Source of the DNA: Legionella clemsonensis | GTDB lineage: Bacteria; Pseudomonadota; Gammaproteobacteria; Legionellales; Legionellaceae | Direction: 5' to 3' | DNA length: 64,000 bases | NCBI RefSeq assembly: GCF_002240035.1 | Contig: NZ_CP016397.1 | Span: 2,928,501-2,992,500, forward strand | Part shown: positions 46,764 to 58,647 of the stretch, piece after piece | Layout: every line of letters begins with the position of its first letter | Numbering within the stretch: the first letter of the stretch is position 1 | Translations under genes and position numbers: made by a program | The notes under the pieces: model-generated | What the model was told of the DNA's origin: nothing | The model's input: the letters and a program-made list of their open reading frames with translations, nothing else | Database searches by the model: none

Positions 46764-49700
46764 TCAATGATCATGATGATCAGCATTAAGCGCTTCACTT
46801 AATGCATGTTCTACATCACTCGCAGTCACCGTATGCGTACCTTGCTCACTTCCTGCAGCAATAGCTTTTGCGCGTTTTGCCTTGCGGCTTTGATGATAAG
46901 TGTAGCCTGTTCCAGCTGGAATCAGGCGCCCTACCATTACGTTTTCCTTCAAGCCACGCAGCTCATCCACTTTTCCACTCACTGCTGCCTCAGTCAAGAC
47001 ACGGGTAGTCTCCTGGAATGATGCGGCTGAGATGAAAGATTCTGTTGCTAAGGACGCTTTAGTAATACCTAATAAGATAGGTGTACCTTGAGCTATTTCT
47101 TTACCTTCTGCGGCCAGCTTGTCGTTTTCTTGCAACATTACGCTTTCTTCAATCTGTTCACCTACCAGGAATTTTGAATCACCCGCATAAGTGATCACGC
47201 GTTTGCGTAACATTTGTCGAACAATCACTTCGATGTGTTTGTCATTAATTTTCACCCCTTGCAAACGATAAACGTCTTGAACTTCATTAACTATATAATT
47301 TGCAAGTGCACCCACTCCCAGCAGACGTAAAATATCATGTGGATTAAGTGGACCATCCGCGATCACCTCACCGCGCTCTACATGCTCACCCTCAAAGACT
47401 GAGATATGACGCCATTTAGGAATTAACTCTTCATGAGAATGATGCTCTGATGCAGTAATTATTAAACGTCGCTTACCTTTAGTTTCTTTGCCAAAGTTAA
47501 CCAGACCAGAAACTTCAGCCATTACAGCGGCATCTTTTGGTTTTCTAGCTTCAAAAAGGTCTGCTACTCTGGGTAGACCTCCGGTAATATCGCGAGTTTT
47601 GGAGCGCTCTTGAGGAATACGGGCGATTACATCACCAATACCAACAGCACTTCCGTCTTCAAAATTAATAATGGCATCAACAGGTAAATAATACTGCGCA
47701 GGAACATTTGTACCAGCCAGATAAATGTCTTCGCCATCATCAGAGACAAGTTTAACCATTGGCCGCAGATCTCTACCAGCAGCACTACGTTGCTTAGCAT
47801 CAATAACGACTATGTTACTCAAGCCAGTTAATTCATCTGTCTGACGATTCATTGTCAGACCCTCTATCAGATCCACAAATTTTAATTTACCACTTACTTC
47901 TGAAATAACTGGGTGAGTATGTGGATCCCAGGTTGCAATGATTTGTCCTGCTTCTGCTGACATATTGTCATGAACCGTTAAAACTGCACCATAAGGCAAT
48001 TTATAACGCTCACGCTCACGTCCGAAATCATCAACAATTGATACTTCCCCTGAACGGGATACAGCAACCAGATTACTGTTTTCATGAGATACTGTCTTAA
48101 TATTATGCAGGCGGATAATCCCCTTATTCTTAATTTGAATATTATTTGCAGCAGTAGCTCTTGATGCAGCACCTCCAATATGGAAGGTACGCATGGTTAA
48201 CTGTGTACCAGGCTCACCGATTGATTGTGCAGCAATGATACCTACTGCTTCACCGGTATTAACTAAATGACCACGAGCCAGATCTCGACCATAACAACTT
48301 GCACAGAGACCAAAGCGAGTTTCACAGGTAATAGGAGAACGAACCAGCACCTGATCAACACCAAACTTTTCAAGTTTTTCAACCCAGTCTTCATCAAGAA
48401 GTGTTCCAGCAGTGACAATGGGTTCGGCCTGATTGGGAATATAAACATCCGTCGCAACAACACGACCTAAGACTCGCTCATGTAACGGCTCAACAATGTC
48501 TCCACCTTCAATCAATGGTTGCATTAGAATACCATGCTCAGTGCCACAATCATCTTCTGTAATCACTACGTCTTGTGCAACGTCTACCAGACGACGTGTC
48601 AGATATCCTGAGTTCGCTGTTTTTAAAGCTGTATCTGCAAGACCCTTACGGGCACCGTGAGTTGAAATAAAGTATTGGAATACATTAAGCCCTTCACGGA
48701 AATTTGCAGTAATTGGTGTTTCAATAATTGAACCATCAGGAGCTGCCATTAATCCCCTCATACCAGCAAGCTGTCTAATCTGAGCAGCAGATCCCCTTGC
48801 GCCCGAGTCAGCCATCATAAAAATTGGATTAAAGGATTCTTGACGTACTGTTTTACCATCACGCGTTGTAACTTCTTCCGTTGCAATTTTTGCCATCATT
48901 GACTTGGCAACCATTTCATTGGTACGTGACCAAATATCGATAACTTTATTGTATCGCTCACCATTCGTTACCAAACCTGAACGATACTGAGCTTCAATTT
49001 CGCGAACCTCATTATCTGCTTGCTCAATAATTGATGCCTTATCATCTGGTATCTCCATATCTTCAATACCAATAGAAGCACCTGCTCGCGTAGCAAACTT
49101 AAAGCCTGTATACATCAGCTGGTCAGCAAAAATAACAGTTTCTTTTAAACCAAACTTACGATAGCAAGTATCAACTACTTTCGATATGGCTTTTTTAGTC
49201 ATCGCTCTATTTATCAGAGAAAATGACATTCCTTCTGGTAAAATATCAGAAAGAATTGCACGCCCCACTGTCGTTTCAACTAAATGGTAACCTTCAGCAT
49301 CTTCACGAGGCATTCTAATTTTTACTTTGGCGTGGATATCCACATAACCTGCTTCGTAAAAATTTTGAGCCTCTTGAGGGCTGGCAAAAATTTTACCTTC
49401 ACCTTTCGCATTTACGCGTTCTCGAGTTAAATAATACAGTCCGAGTACCACGTCTTGGCTAGGTACAATAATAGGTTCACCACTCGCTGGGGACAAAATA
49501 TTATTTGTCGACATCATGAGTGAACGAGCTTCTAACTGTGCTTCAAGTGTCAATGGCACATGCACGGCCATCTGGTCACCGTCGAAGTCAGCATTGTAAG
49601 CAGTACAAACTAAGGGATGTAATTGTATTGCTTTACCTTCAATCAAAACTGGTTCAAATGCCTGAATACCCAAGCGGTGCAAAGTTGGCGCACGGTTGAG

Positions 49701-51002
49701 CAGAATAGGATGTTCACGAATTACGTCATCCAAAATATCCCAAACAACTGGATCCTCACGCTCAACCATTTTTTTGGCAGCTTTAATCGTAGTTGCTAAA
49801 CCACGAAATTCCAATTTGCTAAAGATAAAGGGCTTAAAGAGTTCTAATGCCATCTTTTTAGGTAAGCCACATTGATGCAAACGTAAAGTCGGACCAACCA
49901 CAATTACAGAACGACCGGAATAATCCACCCGCTTACCAAGCAAGTTTTGTCTAAAACGACCTTGCTTTCCTTTAATCATGTCAGCCAAAGATTTCAATGG
50001 ACGCTTATTAGTACCTGTAATAGCACGACCACGACGACCATTATCAAGAAGAGCATCCACAGACTCTTGCAGCATTCGCTTCTCATTACGCACAATAATG
50101 TCAGGCGCGTTTAAATCAAGAAGTCTTTTTAATCGATTATTACGATTAATGACTCGACGATAGAGATCATTTAAATCAGAGGTAGCAAAGCGTCCACCAT
50201 CTAATGGTACCAAGGGTCGCAGATCTGGCGGCAGAACCGGCAATACATCCATGATCATCCATTCAGGCTTATTGCCTGATTCCTGGAAGGCTTCGAGTAA
50301 TTTTAATCGCTTGGTGATTTTCTTAATCTTTGTTTCTGAATTAGTAGTTGGTAACTCTTCACGGAGCGATTTAATTTCTTCTTCCAAATCGATTTGGCGA
50401 AGTAAGTCACGAATTGCTTCTGCACCCATACGTGCATCAAATTCGTCACCATATTGCTCCATAGCATCAAGATACACTTCATCATTGAGCAATTGACCTC
50501 GTTCTAATTCGGTCATACCTGGATCAACAACAACAAATGCTTCAAAATATAGCACGCGCTCAATATCACGAAGCGTCATGTCTAAGAGCAAGCCGATGCG
50601 AGAAGGTAATGACTTGAGGAACCATATATGTGCAACTGGGCTTGCTAGTTCAATATGGCCCATTCTTTCACGGCGAACTTTAGCAAGTGCAAGCTCAACA
50701 CCGCATTTTTCGCAAATAACACCACGATGCTTGAGTCGCTTGTATTTACCACACAGGCATTCATAATCTTTAACAGGCCCAAACGTCTTAGCACAAAACA
50801 GACCGTCACGCTCAGGCTTAAAGGTTCTATAATTTATAGTCTCAGGCTTTTTAACTTCGCCATAAGACCATGAACGAATTAAATCGGGTGAAGCAAGCGC
50901 AATTTTAATCGCATCAAACTCTTCACTTTGACCTTGTTGTTTGAGGATGCCAAGCAAATCACTCATCACAGGTGGTTTTCTCATTGGTTCGAGATTAGCC
51001 AA
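46764..51002 (-). CDS. rpoC: RNA polymerase beta' subunit
   Basis: A 1412-residue subunit. The catalytic motif [12 protein letters not shown] carries the three Asp that bind Mg. The N-terminal zinc site is [19 protein letters not shown] and the second is [12 protein letters not shown] use TTG at 51002 because GGAGG lies seven bases before it; the widely used start in relatives corresponds to ATG at 50966 ([13 protein letters not shown]), which lacks a nearby site here. 45 bp after rpoB. The C-terminus ends in a His/Asp-rich tip (DHHDH). Confidence 0.97.
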   Translation of the reverse strand: MANLEPMRKPPVMSDLLGILKQQGQSEEFDAIKIALASPDLIRSWSYGEVKKPETINYRTFKPERDGLFCAKTFGPVKDYECLCGKYKRLKHRGVICEKCGVELALAKVRRERMGHIELASPVAHIWFLKSLPSRIGLLLDMTLRDIERVLYFEAFVVVDPGMTELERGQLLNDEVYLDAMEQYGDEFDARMGAEAIRDLLRQIDLEEEIKSLREELPTTNSETKIKKITKRLKLLEAFQESGNKPEWMIMDVLPVLPPDLRPLVPLDGGRFATSDLNDLYRRVINRNNRLKRLLDLNAPDIIVRNEKRMLQESVDALLDNGRRGRAITGTNKRPLKSLADMIKGKQGRFRQNLLGKRVDYSGRSVIVVGPTLRLHQCGLPKKMALELFKPFIFSKLEFRGLATTIKAAKKMVEREDPVVWDILDDVIREHPILLNRAPTLHRLGIQAFEPVLIEGKAIQLHPLVCTAYNADFDGDQMAVHVPLTLEAQLEARSLMMSTNNILSPASGEPIIVPSQDVVLGLYYLTRERVNAKGEGKIFASPQEAQNFYEAGYVDIHAKVKIRMPREDAEGYHLVETTVGRAILSDILPEGMSFSLINRAMTKKAISKVVDTCYRKFGLKETVIFADQLMYTGFKFATRAGASIGIEDMEIPDDKASIIEQADNEVREIEAQYRSGLVTNGERYNKVIDIWSRTNEMVAKSMMAKIATEEVTTRDGKTVRQESFNPIFMMADSGARGSAAQIRQLAGMRGLMAAPDGSIIETPITANFREGLNVFQYFISTHGARKGLADTALKTANSGYLTRRLVDVAQDVVITEDDCGTEHGILMQPLIEGGDIVEPLHERVLGRVVATDVYIPNQAEPIVTAGTLLDEDWVEKLEKFGVDQVLVRSPITCETRFGLCASCYGRDLARGHLVNTGEAVGIIAAQSIGEPGTQLTMRTFHIGGAASRATAANNIQIKNKGIIRLHNIKTVSHENSNLVAVSRSGEVSIVDDFGRERERYKLPYGAVLTVHDNMSAEAGQIIATWDPHTHPVISEVSGKLKFVDLIEGLTMNRQTDELTGLSNIVVIDAKQRSAAGRDLRPMVKLVSDDGEDIYLAGTNVPAQYYLPVDAIINFEDGSAVGIGDVIARIPQERSKTRDITGGLPRVADLFEARKPKDAAVMAEVSGLVNFGKETKGKRRLIITASEHHSHEELIPKWRHISVFEGEHVERGEVIADGPLNPHDILRLLGVGALANYIVNEVQDVYRLQGVKINDKHIEVIVRQMLRKRVITYAGDSKFLVGEQIEESVMLQENDKLAAEGKEIAQGTPILLGITKASLATESFISAASFQETTRVLTEAAVSGKVDELRGLKENVMVGRLIPAGTGYTYHQSRKAKRAKAIAAGSEQGTHTVTASDVEHALSEALNADHHDH

Positions 51003-51047
51003 GTCTATGCCTCCAAAAAGTAGTTGTCAGAAATATCGCTCGAATGA

Positions 51048-54000
51048 TTAGTCATGTTCCAGTTCGATATCGATACCCAAGGCCCTTATTTCTTTCAATA
51101 AAACATTGAAAGATTCAGGCATACCAGGATCCATACGGTGGTCACCATCAACTATATTTTTATATATCTTCGTGCGTCCTCCGACATCATCTGATTTAAC
51201 TGTTAACATCTCTTGCAACGTATAGGCAGCACCATACGCTTCCAACGCCCATACTTCCATTTCCCCAAAGCGCTGTCCTCCAAACTGAGCTTTACCACCC
51301 AGTGGTTGCTGCGTTACCAAGCTGTAAGAGCCAGTAGAGCGGGCGTGCATCTTATCGTCTACTAAATGATTAAGCTTAAGCATATACATATAGCCGACTG
51401 TAACTGGATTATCAAATTGCTTACCTGTTCGGCCGTCGTATAAAATGGTTTTACCATCTGGACGCAGACCAGCCAATTCAAGCATATCTTTAATCTCTTT
51501 TTCACTGGCACCATCGAATACAGGCGTTGCCATAGGGACTCCAGCACGCAGGTTATCAGCCAGGATCATAATTTCTTCATCACTCAGACTATTTAAATAG
51601 ATGCGCTTTTGCCCATCGTGATTATAAATTTTATCTAGATAAGCTCTTATTTCAGTGACAGAATGTTGCGAATCAATAAGATCAGCTATTCGTTGCCCAA
51701 GACCTTTGGCAGCTAATCCTAAATGAGTTTCCAATACCTGACCTATGTTCATACGTGAAGGCACCCCAAGTGGATTTAACACGATATCAACAGCAGTGCC
51801 ATCAGCCATGTGAGGCATATCTTCGACGGGAACAACAATAGAAATAACACCCTTGTTTCCATGACGCCCTGCCATCTTATCACCTGGCTGAATACGACGC
51901 TTCACCGCCAAATAAACTTTAACAATCTTAAGCACACCAGGCGCTAAATCATCGCCTTGAACAATTTTTTTGCGACTATCATTAAAACGCTTTTCCATCT
52001 CCTTGCCGAGTAACTCCATTTGTTTGGATAGCTGCTCTAATTGCTGACTAGTTGCCTCATCATCAACACGAATATCAAACCACTTCTCTCTACCCACTTT
52101 ATCTAAATAATCAGCGGCTATTTTAGAACCTGGTTTAATACTGCCTGGACCGCCAGTAGCAATTTTATCGAGTAATAAATTACTCACGCGGTGATAGATG
52201 TCTTCTTCACGGATACGTCGTTCATCAATTAAATCTTTACGTACTCGAGCTAGATGTTCTTCTTCGATACTTTTAGCACGTTCATCCTTTTCAAGACCAT
52301 CACGAGTAAAGATTTGAACGTCAATCACTGTTCCATTCATTCCAGAAGGAACACGCAAAGAAGAATCTTTTACATCTGACGCTTTTTCTCCAAAGATTGC
52401 TCTAAGCAATTTTTCTTCAGGGGTTAATTGCGTTTCTCCCTTTGGTGTTACTTTACCTACTAGGATATCTCCAGCACTAACCTCGGCACCAATATATACA
52501 ACACCAGACTCATCCAGACTAGCCAGTGCTGACTCACCAACATTAGGAATATCAGCGGTAATCTCTTCAGTACCTAGTTTTGTATCACGAGCAATACAGG
52601 TTAATTCTTCAATATGAATAGTGGTAAATCTATCTTCTTGAACTATACGTTCTGAAATAAGAATAGAATCCTCAAAGTTATATCCATTCCAGGGCATAAA
52701 GGCTACTAACAGATTTTGGCCCAATGCAAGTTCTCCCATATCTGTGCAAGGACCATCAGCCAGGATATCTCCACGCTGAATTCTGTCACCAGTAGAAACA
52801 ATAGGACGCTGATTAATACAAGTATCCTGATTTGAGCGGAAGTATTTGGTCAGGTTATAGATATCAACCCCAGCTTCACCGGCAGTGGTCTCATCATCAT
52901 TTACACGGACGACAATACGTGACGCATCAACTAAATCAATTATTCCACCTCGTTTGGCAACGACTGAAACGCCAGAATCGGATGCTACAGTTCGCTCCAT
53001 TCCTGTACCAACCAGTGGTTTTTCTGAACGTAATGTTGGGACTGCTTGCCGTTGCATGTTTGATCCCATAAGCGCACGGTTAGCATCATCATGCTCCAAA
53101 AAGGGAATTAAAGAGGCAGCTACCGAAACGATTTGTTTTGGTGAAACGTCCATATAATTAATTTTATCGGGCGTTGTTAATGAAAATTCATTTTGATGTC
53201 GGCAAGGTACTAGATCAGCAAGAATATTTCCTTTTTCATCCACGGGAACAGTAGACTGAGCAATATACTGGTCAACCTCTTCAATTGCAGAAAGATATTC
53301 AATTTCATCGGTTACTCGACCGTTAATAACTTTACGGCAAGGTGTCTCAATAAAACCATAATCGTTTGTTCGTGCATAGACAGACAAGGAATTAATCAAT
53401 CCGATATTTGGACCTTCGGGTGTTTCAATCGGACATACGCGACCATAATGGGTCGTGTGTACGTCGCGAACTTCAAAGCCTGCCCGCTCTCTCGTTAAAC
53501 CACCTGGGCCAAGTGCTGAGACACGGCGTTTATGAGTCACACCTGAAAGAGGATTAACTTGATCCATAAATTGTGATAACTGGCTTGAACCAAAGAACTC
53601 TTTTACAGCCGCTGAAACCGGTTTTGCATTGATTAAATCTTGTGGCATTAAATTTTCAGACTCCACCAGACTTAAGCGTTCTTTAACAGCTCGTTCAACA
53701 CGAACCAGACCAACGCGAAATTGATTTTCTGCCATTTCTCCAACGCTTCTTACACGTCGGTTACCTAAATGATCAATGTCATCCACCATGCCGATACCAT
53801 TGCGAATATCAATCAAAGTCTTAATGACCGCAAGAATATCTTCTTTAGCTAAGGTACCTGGACCTGTATCTTCTTTTCTGCCCACACGACGATTGAATTT
53901 CATACGACCTACTGCAGAAAGATCATAACGGTCTTCAGCAAAAAATAAGTTTTTAAATAATGCTTCAGCAGCTTCTTTGGTTGGAGGCTCACCTGGACGC

Positions 54001-55151
54001 ATCATCCGATATATTTCAACCAATGCTTCCAATTGACTGGTAGTTGGATCAATTCTAAGAGTATCAGAAATATAGGAACCATGATCCAAATCATTGGTAT
54101 AAATTGTTTCAAAACTAAGAATACCATTATCAGCTAATTGATCTAATAATTCAGCAGTTACTTCATCATTCGCTTGAGCCAATACTTCACCAGTATCAGT
54201 ATTAACAATATTTTTTGCTAAAACTTTGCCTATTAAATAGTCTCTAGGCACAACAAGATCCTGCATGTTGCTCTTTTCCATTAATTTAATATGGCGAGCA
54301 GTAATTCGACGACCCTGTTCAACAATTAATTCACCAGTTTCGGGAACGGCTATATCAAAAGAAGCTATTTCACCACGTAGTCTTGCTGGAATCAGGTTAA
54401 TATGAAATTCACCATTCCTTAGTTGACAAAGCGTTGTTTCAAAAAATTCGGCGAGAATATCCTCAGCTTCATATCCTAAAGAGCGTAATAGAATAGTAAC
54501 GGGTAACTTGCGACGCCTGTCGATTCTTACAAACACACAGTCTTTGGGATCAAATTCAAAATCTAACCATGAGCCACGGTAAGGGATAATGCGGGCTGAA
54601 TACAGGAGTTTACCTGAAGAATGTGTTTTGCCGCGATCATGCTCAAAGATTACGCCTGGAGAACGGTGTAATTGGGATACTACAACACGCTCTGTACCAT
54701 TAACGACAAATGTACCTACATCAGTCATTAAAGGAATTTCGCCCATAAATACATCTTGTTCACGAATATCTTTTATGGGTTTGGGCTCGCCTGCTGCGTC
54801 CTTATCTAAAACCACCAACCGAATTTTTACACGTAGTGGTGCTGAATAGGTCAAACCTCTGAGCTTACATTCACGTACATCAAAAGCTGGTTCACCAAGC
54901 TTATAGCTAACATATTCCAGTCTTGCATTTCCAGAAAAACTTTCTATAGGGAATACAGATGAGAACGCAGCATGCAAACCTGTCCTCTGCCCATTACCAT
55001 TAGGGTCAGTTTCTAAAAAATCTCGATACGATCTTAGCTGGATTTCAAGCAGATTCGGAATTTCCATCTTATCTGCCTGCCTACCAAAGCTTTTGCGAAA
55101 TCGTTTTTTCTCAGCATGTGAATATTGAGGTTTAGCTTCTGCAATTGCCAT
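51048..55151 (-). CDS. rpoB: RNA polymerase beta subunit
   Basis: A 1367-residue subunit forming the other half of the active cleft. The rifampicin region [32 protein letters not shown] keeps the Asp, His and Ser that are most often changed in resistant strains; it differs from E. coli at two neutral-looking positions (NN to VN and EI to GV). The C-terminal [50 protein letters not shown] signature is intact. 91 bp after rplL, with a strong hairpin in the gap. Confidence 0.99.
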   Translation of the reverse strand: MAIAEAKPQYSHAEKKRFRKSFGRQADKMEIPNLLEIQLRSYRDFLETDPNGNGQRTGLHAAFSSVFPIESFSGNARLEYVSYKLGEPAFDVRECKLRGLTYSAPLRVKIRLVVLDKDAAGEPKPIKDIREQDVFMGEIPLMTDVGTFVVNGTERVVVSQLHRSPGVIFEHDRGKTHSSGKLLYSARIIPYRGSWLDFEFDPKDCVFVRIDRRRKLPVTILLRSLGYEAEDILAEFFETTLCQLRNGEFHINLIPARLRGEIASFDIAVPETGELIVEQGRRITARHIKLMEKSNMQDLVVPRDYLIGKVLAKNIVNTDTGEVLAQANDEVTAELLDQLADNGILSFETIYTNDLDHGSYISDTLRIDPTTSQLEALVEIYRMMRPGEPPTKEAAEALFKNLFFAEDRYDLSAVGRMKFNRRVGRKEDTGPGTLAKEDILAVIKTLIDIRNGIGMVDDIDHLGNRRVRSVGEMAENQFRVGLVRVERAVKERLSLVESENLMPQDLINAKPVSAAVKEFFGSSQLSQFMDQVNPLSGVTHKRRVSALGPGGLTRERAGFEVRDVHTTHYGRVCPIETPEGPNIGLINSLSVYARTNDYGFIETPCRKVINGRVTDEIEYLSAIEEVDQYIAQSTVPVDEKGNILADLVPCRHQNEFSLTTPDKINYMDVSPKQIVSVAASLIPFLEHDDANRALMGSNMQRQAVPTLRSEKPLVGTGMERTVASDSGVSVVAKRGGIIDLVDASRIVVRVNDDETTAGEAGVDIYNLTKYFRSNQDTCINQRPIVSTGDRIQRGDILADGPCTDMGELALGQNLLVAFMPWNGYNFEDSILISERIVQEDRFTTIHIEELTCIARDTKLGTEEITADIPNVGESALASLDESGVVYIGAEVSAGDILVGKVTPKGETQLTPEEKLLRAIFGEKASDVKDSSLRVPSGMNGTVIDVQIFTRDGLEKDERAKSIEEEHLARVRKDLIDERRIREEDIYHRVSNLLLDKIATGGPGSIKPGSKIAADYLDKVGREKWFDIRVDDEATSQQLEQLSKQMELLGKEMEKRFNDSRKKIVQGDDLAPGVLKIVKVYLAVKRRIQPGDKMAGRHGNKGVISIVVPVEDMPHMADGTAVDIVLNPLGVPSRMNIGQVLETHLGLAAKGLGQRIADLIDSQHSVTEIRAYLDKIYNHDGQKRIYLNSLSDEEIMILADNLRAGVPMATPVFDGASEKEIKDMLELAGLRPDGKTILYDGRTGKQFDNPVTVGYMYMLKLNHLVDDKMHARSTGSYSLVTQQPLGGKAQFGGQRFGEMEVWALEAYGAAYTLQEMLTVKSDDVGGRTKIYKNIVDGDHRMDPGMPESFNVLLKEIRALGIDIELEHD

Positions 55152-55192
55152 GGTGGTTCCTCTGTAAAATTATTGATATCATCAAACACACA

Positions 55193-55220
55193 AACCCAGC
55201 CATGAAAACATGGCTGGGTT
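55193..55220 (-). terminator. Strong hairpin (attenuator) between rplL and rpoB
   Basis: A perfect 12-bp stem with a 4-base loop (55193-55204 with 55209-55220) is followed on the minus strand by a T/G-rich tail. It occupies the position of the partial terminator that in E. coli lowers rpoBC transcription relative to rplJL. Confidence 0.75.
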
Positions 55221-55242
55221 CTTAAATTTATCTACAACGGTA

Positions 55243-55620
55243 TTATTTAACTTCGACAGTCGCGCCAGCTTCTTCAAGCTTTTTCTTAATTTCAGCGGCC
55301 TCGTCTTTAGATACACCTTCTTTAACAGTTGAAGGAGCACCTTCTACTAGATCTTTAGCTTCTTTTAAGCCTAATCCGGTAATTTCACGAATTGCTTTAA
55401 TAACACCTACTTTGTTTGAACCAAAGCTGCTCATCACCACAGTGAATTCAGTTTTTTCTTCGGCAGCAGCAGCACCACCAGCAGCAGGTGCAGCAACAGC
55501 TACAGCAGCAGCGGCAGCAGAGACATTGAATTTCTCTTCCATTGCTTCGATAAGTTCAACAACTTCCATTACAGTCATGTTAGAGATTGTTTCAAGAATC
55601 TCATTTTTTGATACAGCCAT
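55243..55620 (-). CDS. rplL: 50S ribosomal protein L7/L12
   Basis: The 125-residue stalk protein present in several copies per ribosome. It has an N-terminal dimerisation domain ([26 protein letters not shown]), an Ala/Gly hinge (~35-52) and a C-terminal factor-binding domain ([42 protein letters not shown]). Length is normal. 42 bp after rplJ. Confidence 0.99.
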   Translation of the reverse strand: MAVSKNEILETISNMTVMEVVELIEAMEEKFNVSAAAAAVAVAAPAAGGAAAAEEKTEFTVVMSSFGSNKVGVIKAIREITGLGLKEAKDLVEGAPSTVKEGVSKDEAAEIKKKLEEAGATVEVK

Positions 55621-55662
55621 TTCTAGCTCCTAAGTTAAAAATTATAAAGATTATGTGGTTTA

Positions 55663-56184
55663 TTACTGCTTGGTGTCTTTGATTGCAGCTACAGTCCTTA
55701 CCAATTTGGCATGAGGTTCTGCAAGCGTACGGACAAATTTTTCTATTGGTGCTTTCATCACATACATTAGTTTAGCCAAGGCCTCATCGCGAGTAGGCAA
55801 GCTAGCCACAGCTTCAAGTTGATCTGGACTATATACTTTTCCACTCACAGCTAATGCTTTGATTTCCAGCTTATCAAATGATTTCACGAACTCCTTTAAC
55901 ATTCTTGCTGCATCACTCGGAGCTTCGAGAGATAAAGCAATAAATAAAGGACCAACCAGCTTTTCATTTAAACAAGCAAATTCAGTGTTTTCAAACGCGC
56001 GACGAGTTAGCGTATTAGGTACTACTCGTAAATAAACACCAGCTTTGCGTGCTTCACTACGCAGTTGGGTCATTTGATTCACAGTTAAACCACGATAATC
56101 AGCAACGACTGCCGAAATAGCCTTAGAAGCAACATTTGTTACTTCTTCTACAACGGCTTTTTTTGCAGCTAATGTTAATGTCAC
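55663..56184 (-). CDS. rplJ: 50S ribosomal protein L10
   Basis: The 173-residue stalk base that binds L7/L12 dimers through its C-terminal helix. It has VADYRGLTVNQMTQLRSEARKAGVYLRVVPNTL. It is preceded by a structured 176-base leader that probably binds the L10-L12 complex for feedback control. Confidence 0.99.
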   Translation of the reverse strand: MTLTLAAKKAVVEEVTNVASKAISAVVADYRGLTVNQMTQLRSEARKAGVYLRVVPNTLTRRAFENTEFACLNEKLVGPLFIALSLEAPSDAARMLKEFVKSFDKLEIKALAVSGKVYSPDQLEAVASLPTRDEALAKLMYVMKAPIEKFVRTLAEPHAKLVRTVAAIKDTKQ

Positions 56185-56360
56185 GTTACTGACCTCCTAA
56201 GTTGCGCAAATCATAAATGATTTGACAGTTATGGTGGCCGTCTCAGAAAACTCAGAGTCGGTTCACCGTCTGCGCAGGATATTAAGCCTGTGGCACCTGC
56301 GGTCTTCGACGGCATCGAACCATGTCTATGCCGTGAAAGCTGTTTTAAGGGCGATATATA
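56185..56360 (-). promoter_or_regulatory. L10 leader (autoregulatory RNA) before rplJ
   Basis: This 176-base gap between rplA and rplJ carries conserved-looking leader sequence (for example TCCTGCGCAGACGGTGAACC on the minus strand) and several short complementary arms, including CTCAGAAAACTCAGAG-type and GCCGTC/GACGGC pairs. Position and content match the L10 leader family of gammaproteobacteria, where the L10-(L12)4 complex represses rplJL-rpoBC. Fine folding was not computed. Confidence 0.7.
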
Positions 56361-57053
56361 TTACACAGGTATTGTAGCAATATCAATAGGCAAGCCTGGC
56401 CCCATTGTTGTAGACAGGGATATTTTCTTAAAATAGACACCTTTTGCTGAGGTGGGTTTTGCCTTTCGCAAATCGACCATCAATGCAGCAATATTTTCAA
56501 TCAAATCTTCAGCGGAGAAGGTAATCTTCCCAACTGTACAATGTATAATACCATTTTTGTCGGTCCTATATCGTACTTGTCCTGATTTAGCATCATTTAC
56601 AGCTGCTTCAACATTTGTTGTCACAGTACCAACTTTGGGATTAGGCATTAAACCACGAGGACCAAGAATTTGCCCTAATTGCCCTACAATTCGCATTGCG
56701 TCGGGTGTGGCAATCACTACATCAAAGTCCATTTCTCCTGCTTTGATTTGTTCAGCCAAATCTTCAAAACCAACTATATCTGCACCAGCATTTTTAGCTT
56801 TTGTAGCATTATCACCTTGTGCAAACACTGCAACTCGTACTTTTTTGCCGGTACCTTTTGGTAAATTTGTTGATGAACGAACAACCTGATCTGATTTACG
56901 AGGATCAACACCCAGATTCACGCTAATATCCACACTTTCCTCAAAATTTTTACTAGCAAATTCTTTTAGTATAGCAATTGCTTCTGATGCATTATAAAGG
57001 TGATTTGCTTTCACCTCTTCCCTTATTTTCTTTTGTTTCTTACTGATAGCCAT
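56361..57053 (-). CDS. rplA: 50S ribosomal protein L1
   Basis: A 230-residue L1-stalk protein. I start at ATG 57053 ([14 protein letters not shown]), 10 bp after the rplK stop; a longer frame to 57113 overlaps rplK and is not supported. The family core is [21 protein letters not shown] and [26 protein letters not shown] (here [18 protein letters not shown]). L1 represses its own rplKA messenger in E. coli. Confidence 0.98.
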   Translation of the reverse strand: MAISKKQKKIREEVKANHLYNASEAIAILKEFASKNFEESVDISVNLGVDPRKSDQVVRSSTNLPKGTGKKVRVAVFAQGDNATKAKNAGADIVGFEDLAEQIKAGEMDFDVVIATPDAMRIVGQLGQILGPRGLMPNPKVGTVTTNVEAAVNDAKSGQVRYRTDKNGIIHCTVGKITFSAEDLIENIAALMVDLRKAKPTSAKGVYFKKISLSTTMGPGLPIDIATIPV

Positions 57054-57063
57054 TGGTAACCCC

Positions 57064-57498
57064 TTATTGCAAATCCTCAACTTCGATACCCATACTGCGA
57101 GCAGTACCTGCAATACTACGGACTGCTGCCTCCAAACTACCTGCAGTTAAATCAGGTTGTTTCATCTTAGCAATATCTTCGAGTTGAGCACGTTTTAACT
57201 TAGCAACTTTCTTGGTATTTGGGGTACCACTTCCACTTTGAATACCAGCGGCTTTTTTCAAGAGAACAGAAGCCGGAGGAGTTTTAGTGACGAATGTAAA
57301 GCTACGATCGGAATAAACTGTAATTACTACCGGTGTAACCAGACCTGGTTCGATATTTTGGGTGGCAGCATTAAATGCCTTGCAAAATTCCATAATATTC
57401 ACACCACGTTGTCCTAAAGCAGGACCAACAGGAGGACTTGGATTTGCCTTTCCAGCTGGTATTTGTAGTTTAATATATGCTTCTACTTTTTTAGCCAT
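57064..57498 (-). CDS. rplK: 50S ribosomal protein L11
   Basis: A 144-residue GTPase-centre protein. N-terminal domain: [35 protein letters not shown], with the thiostrepton-contact prolines. C-terminal domain: [21 protein letters not shown]. It is needed for RelA-dependent stringent signalling. 86 bp after nusG. Confidence 0.99.
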   Translation of the reverse strand: MAKKVEAYIKLQIPAGKANPSPPVGPALGQRGVNIMEFCKAFNAATQNIEPGLVTPVVITVYSDRSFTFVTKTPPASVLLKKAAGIQSGSGTPNTKKVAKLKRAQLEDIAKMKQPDLTAGSLEAAVRSIAGTARSMGIEVEDLQ

Positions 57499-57584
57499 TA
57501 TTACTCCTTACGGGTATAACGCTATTTCACTATTAGCACCTAAGTAGCTGCAGTTACTATAGCTCCCCAATTACACACACAAAA

Positions 57585-58130
57585 TTAAGTCTTTTCGACT
57601 TGACTGAATTCGAGTTCAACCGGAGTTGAACGACCGAATATTAGTACCGCCACTCTTAGGCGACTTTTCTCATAGTTAACTTCCTCAACAACACCATTGA
57701 AGTCAACAAAAGGTCCTTCTTTAACACGAACAACTTCACCAGGCTCAAACAGGATTTTAGGTTTAGGCTTTGTGACACCTTCCTCTACTCGCTGTAAGAT
57801 TGCTCTAGCCTCTTTGTCCGTAATTGGTGTTGGTGTCTGACTTGTTCCACCAATAAAACCCAAGACACGAGGAATAGCTCGAATCATATGCCATGTTTCA
57901 TCATCCATCACCATATGAACCAGTACATATCCAGGAAAAAATTTTCGCGTACTCTTTCTCTTTTGACCTGCACGCATTTCAACAACTTCTTCCGATGGAA
58001 CAACTACTTCACCTATCTTTTCTTGTAGGTGATGGCGCTCTGCGCGTGATTTAATTTCGCGCATGACAAAATTCTCATAGCCTGAATAGGCATGAACCAC
58101 ATACCATTGTTTAGTTTTATGCTCTTCCAC
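57585..58130 (-). CDS. nusG: Transcription termination/antitermination factor NusG
   Basis: A 181-residue factor that couples RNA polymerase to the ribosome or Rho. The NGN domain ([25 protein letters not shown]) is followed by a linker and a C-terminal KOW domain ([40 protein letters not shown]). 7 bp after secE, as in most bacteria. Confidence 0.99.
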   Translation of the reverse strand: MEEHKTKQWYVVHAYSGYENFVMREIKSRAERHHLQEKIGEVVVPSEEVVEMRAGQKRKSTRKFFPGYVLVHMVMDDETWHMIRAIPRVLGFIGGTSQTPTPITDKEARAILQRVEEGVTKPKPKILFEPGEVVRVKEGPFVDFNGVVEEVNYEKSRLRVAVLIFGRSTPVELEFSQVEKT

Positions 58131-58137
58131 CGTATTT

Positions 58138-58509
58138 TCAACCTAAATGTGTTAATTTAGCGATTGCCCACATCATTGCAGAGTCTACACCCCAAAGAAC
58201 AAACCCTGTTACTGCAACCATGATCATAACAATAGATGTGGTTTGAACAGTTTCCTGGCGTGTTGGCCAGACTACCTTTTGTAATTCAATTTTAGCTTCT
58301 TTTGCAAATGCAAAGGCTTGTTTTCCTTTGGAAGTAAAAAATCCTAAGACAGCAACTAAAATAAACCAGCCAATCCAGACCATAGCTTTGATAGGCGCTG
58401 TAAAATCAAAATAATAGGTTCCTAAAAAGGCAAAAATTGTGACCAGCAAAATACCGAACCACAATATAATTTCTTTAAAACTTAACTTAGAAGCGCTTGA
58501 ATTTTTCAT
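58138..58509 (-). CDS. secE: Protein translocase subunit SecE
   Basis: The 123-residue SecE subunit. Three hydrophobic segments (about 14-34, 40-58 and 90-112), as in the three-span enterobacterial form. The conserved amphipathic segment before the last helix reads [21 protein letters not shown]. It pairs with SecY from the spc operon. It follows a tRNA-Trp gene closely. Confidence 0.97.
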   Translation of the reverse strand: MKNSSASKLSFKEIILWFGILLVTIFAFLGTYYFDFTAPIKAMVWIGWFILVAVLGFFTSKGKQAFAFAKEAKIELQKVVWPTRQETVQTTSIVMIMVAVTGFVLWGVDSAMMWAIAKLTHLG

Positions 58510-58523
58510 ATTTATCTAATTGT

Positions 58524-58599
58524 TGGCAGGCCAGGAGGGAATCGAACCCCCAACCTGCGGTTTTGGAGACCGCCGCTCTGCCAATTGAGCTACTGGCCT
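58524..58599 (-). tRNA. tRNA-Trp (anticodon CCA)
   Basis: A 76-base cloverleaf with acceptor AGGCCAG/CTGGCCT, TTCGATTC T-loop and anticodon CCA in CTCCAAA; the 3' CCA is encoded. It lies between tufB and secE in the usual gammaproteobacterial order. Confidence 0.97.
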
Positions 58600-58614
58600 A
58601 ACATTAGCATATTT

Positions 58615-58636
58615 GTGTGAAGCCATGGCTTCACAC
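58615..58636. repeat. Perfect 22-bp inverted repeat after tufB
   Basis: A self-complementary 22-bp palindrome lies 12 bases after the tufB stop and 15 bases before tRNA-Trp. In RNA it can form a hairpin at the mRNA/tRNA junction, plausibly a processing site. No T tract follows. Confidence 0.7.
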
Positions 58637-58647
58637 TTTCATCATTA

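Noticed and set aside
53500..53620. Rifampicin-resistance change in rpoB
   Set aside because: Differences from E. coli are not at the main resistance residues; Asp, His and Ser positions are intact.
57054..57113. N-terminal extension of rplA
   Set aside because: It overlaps rplK coding sequence; MAISKKQ at 57053 is the normal start.
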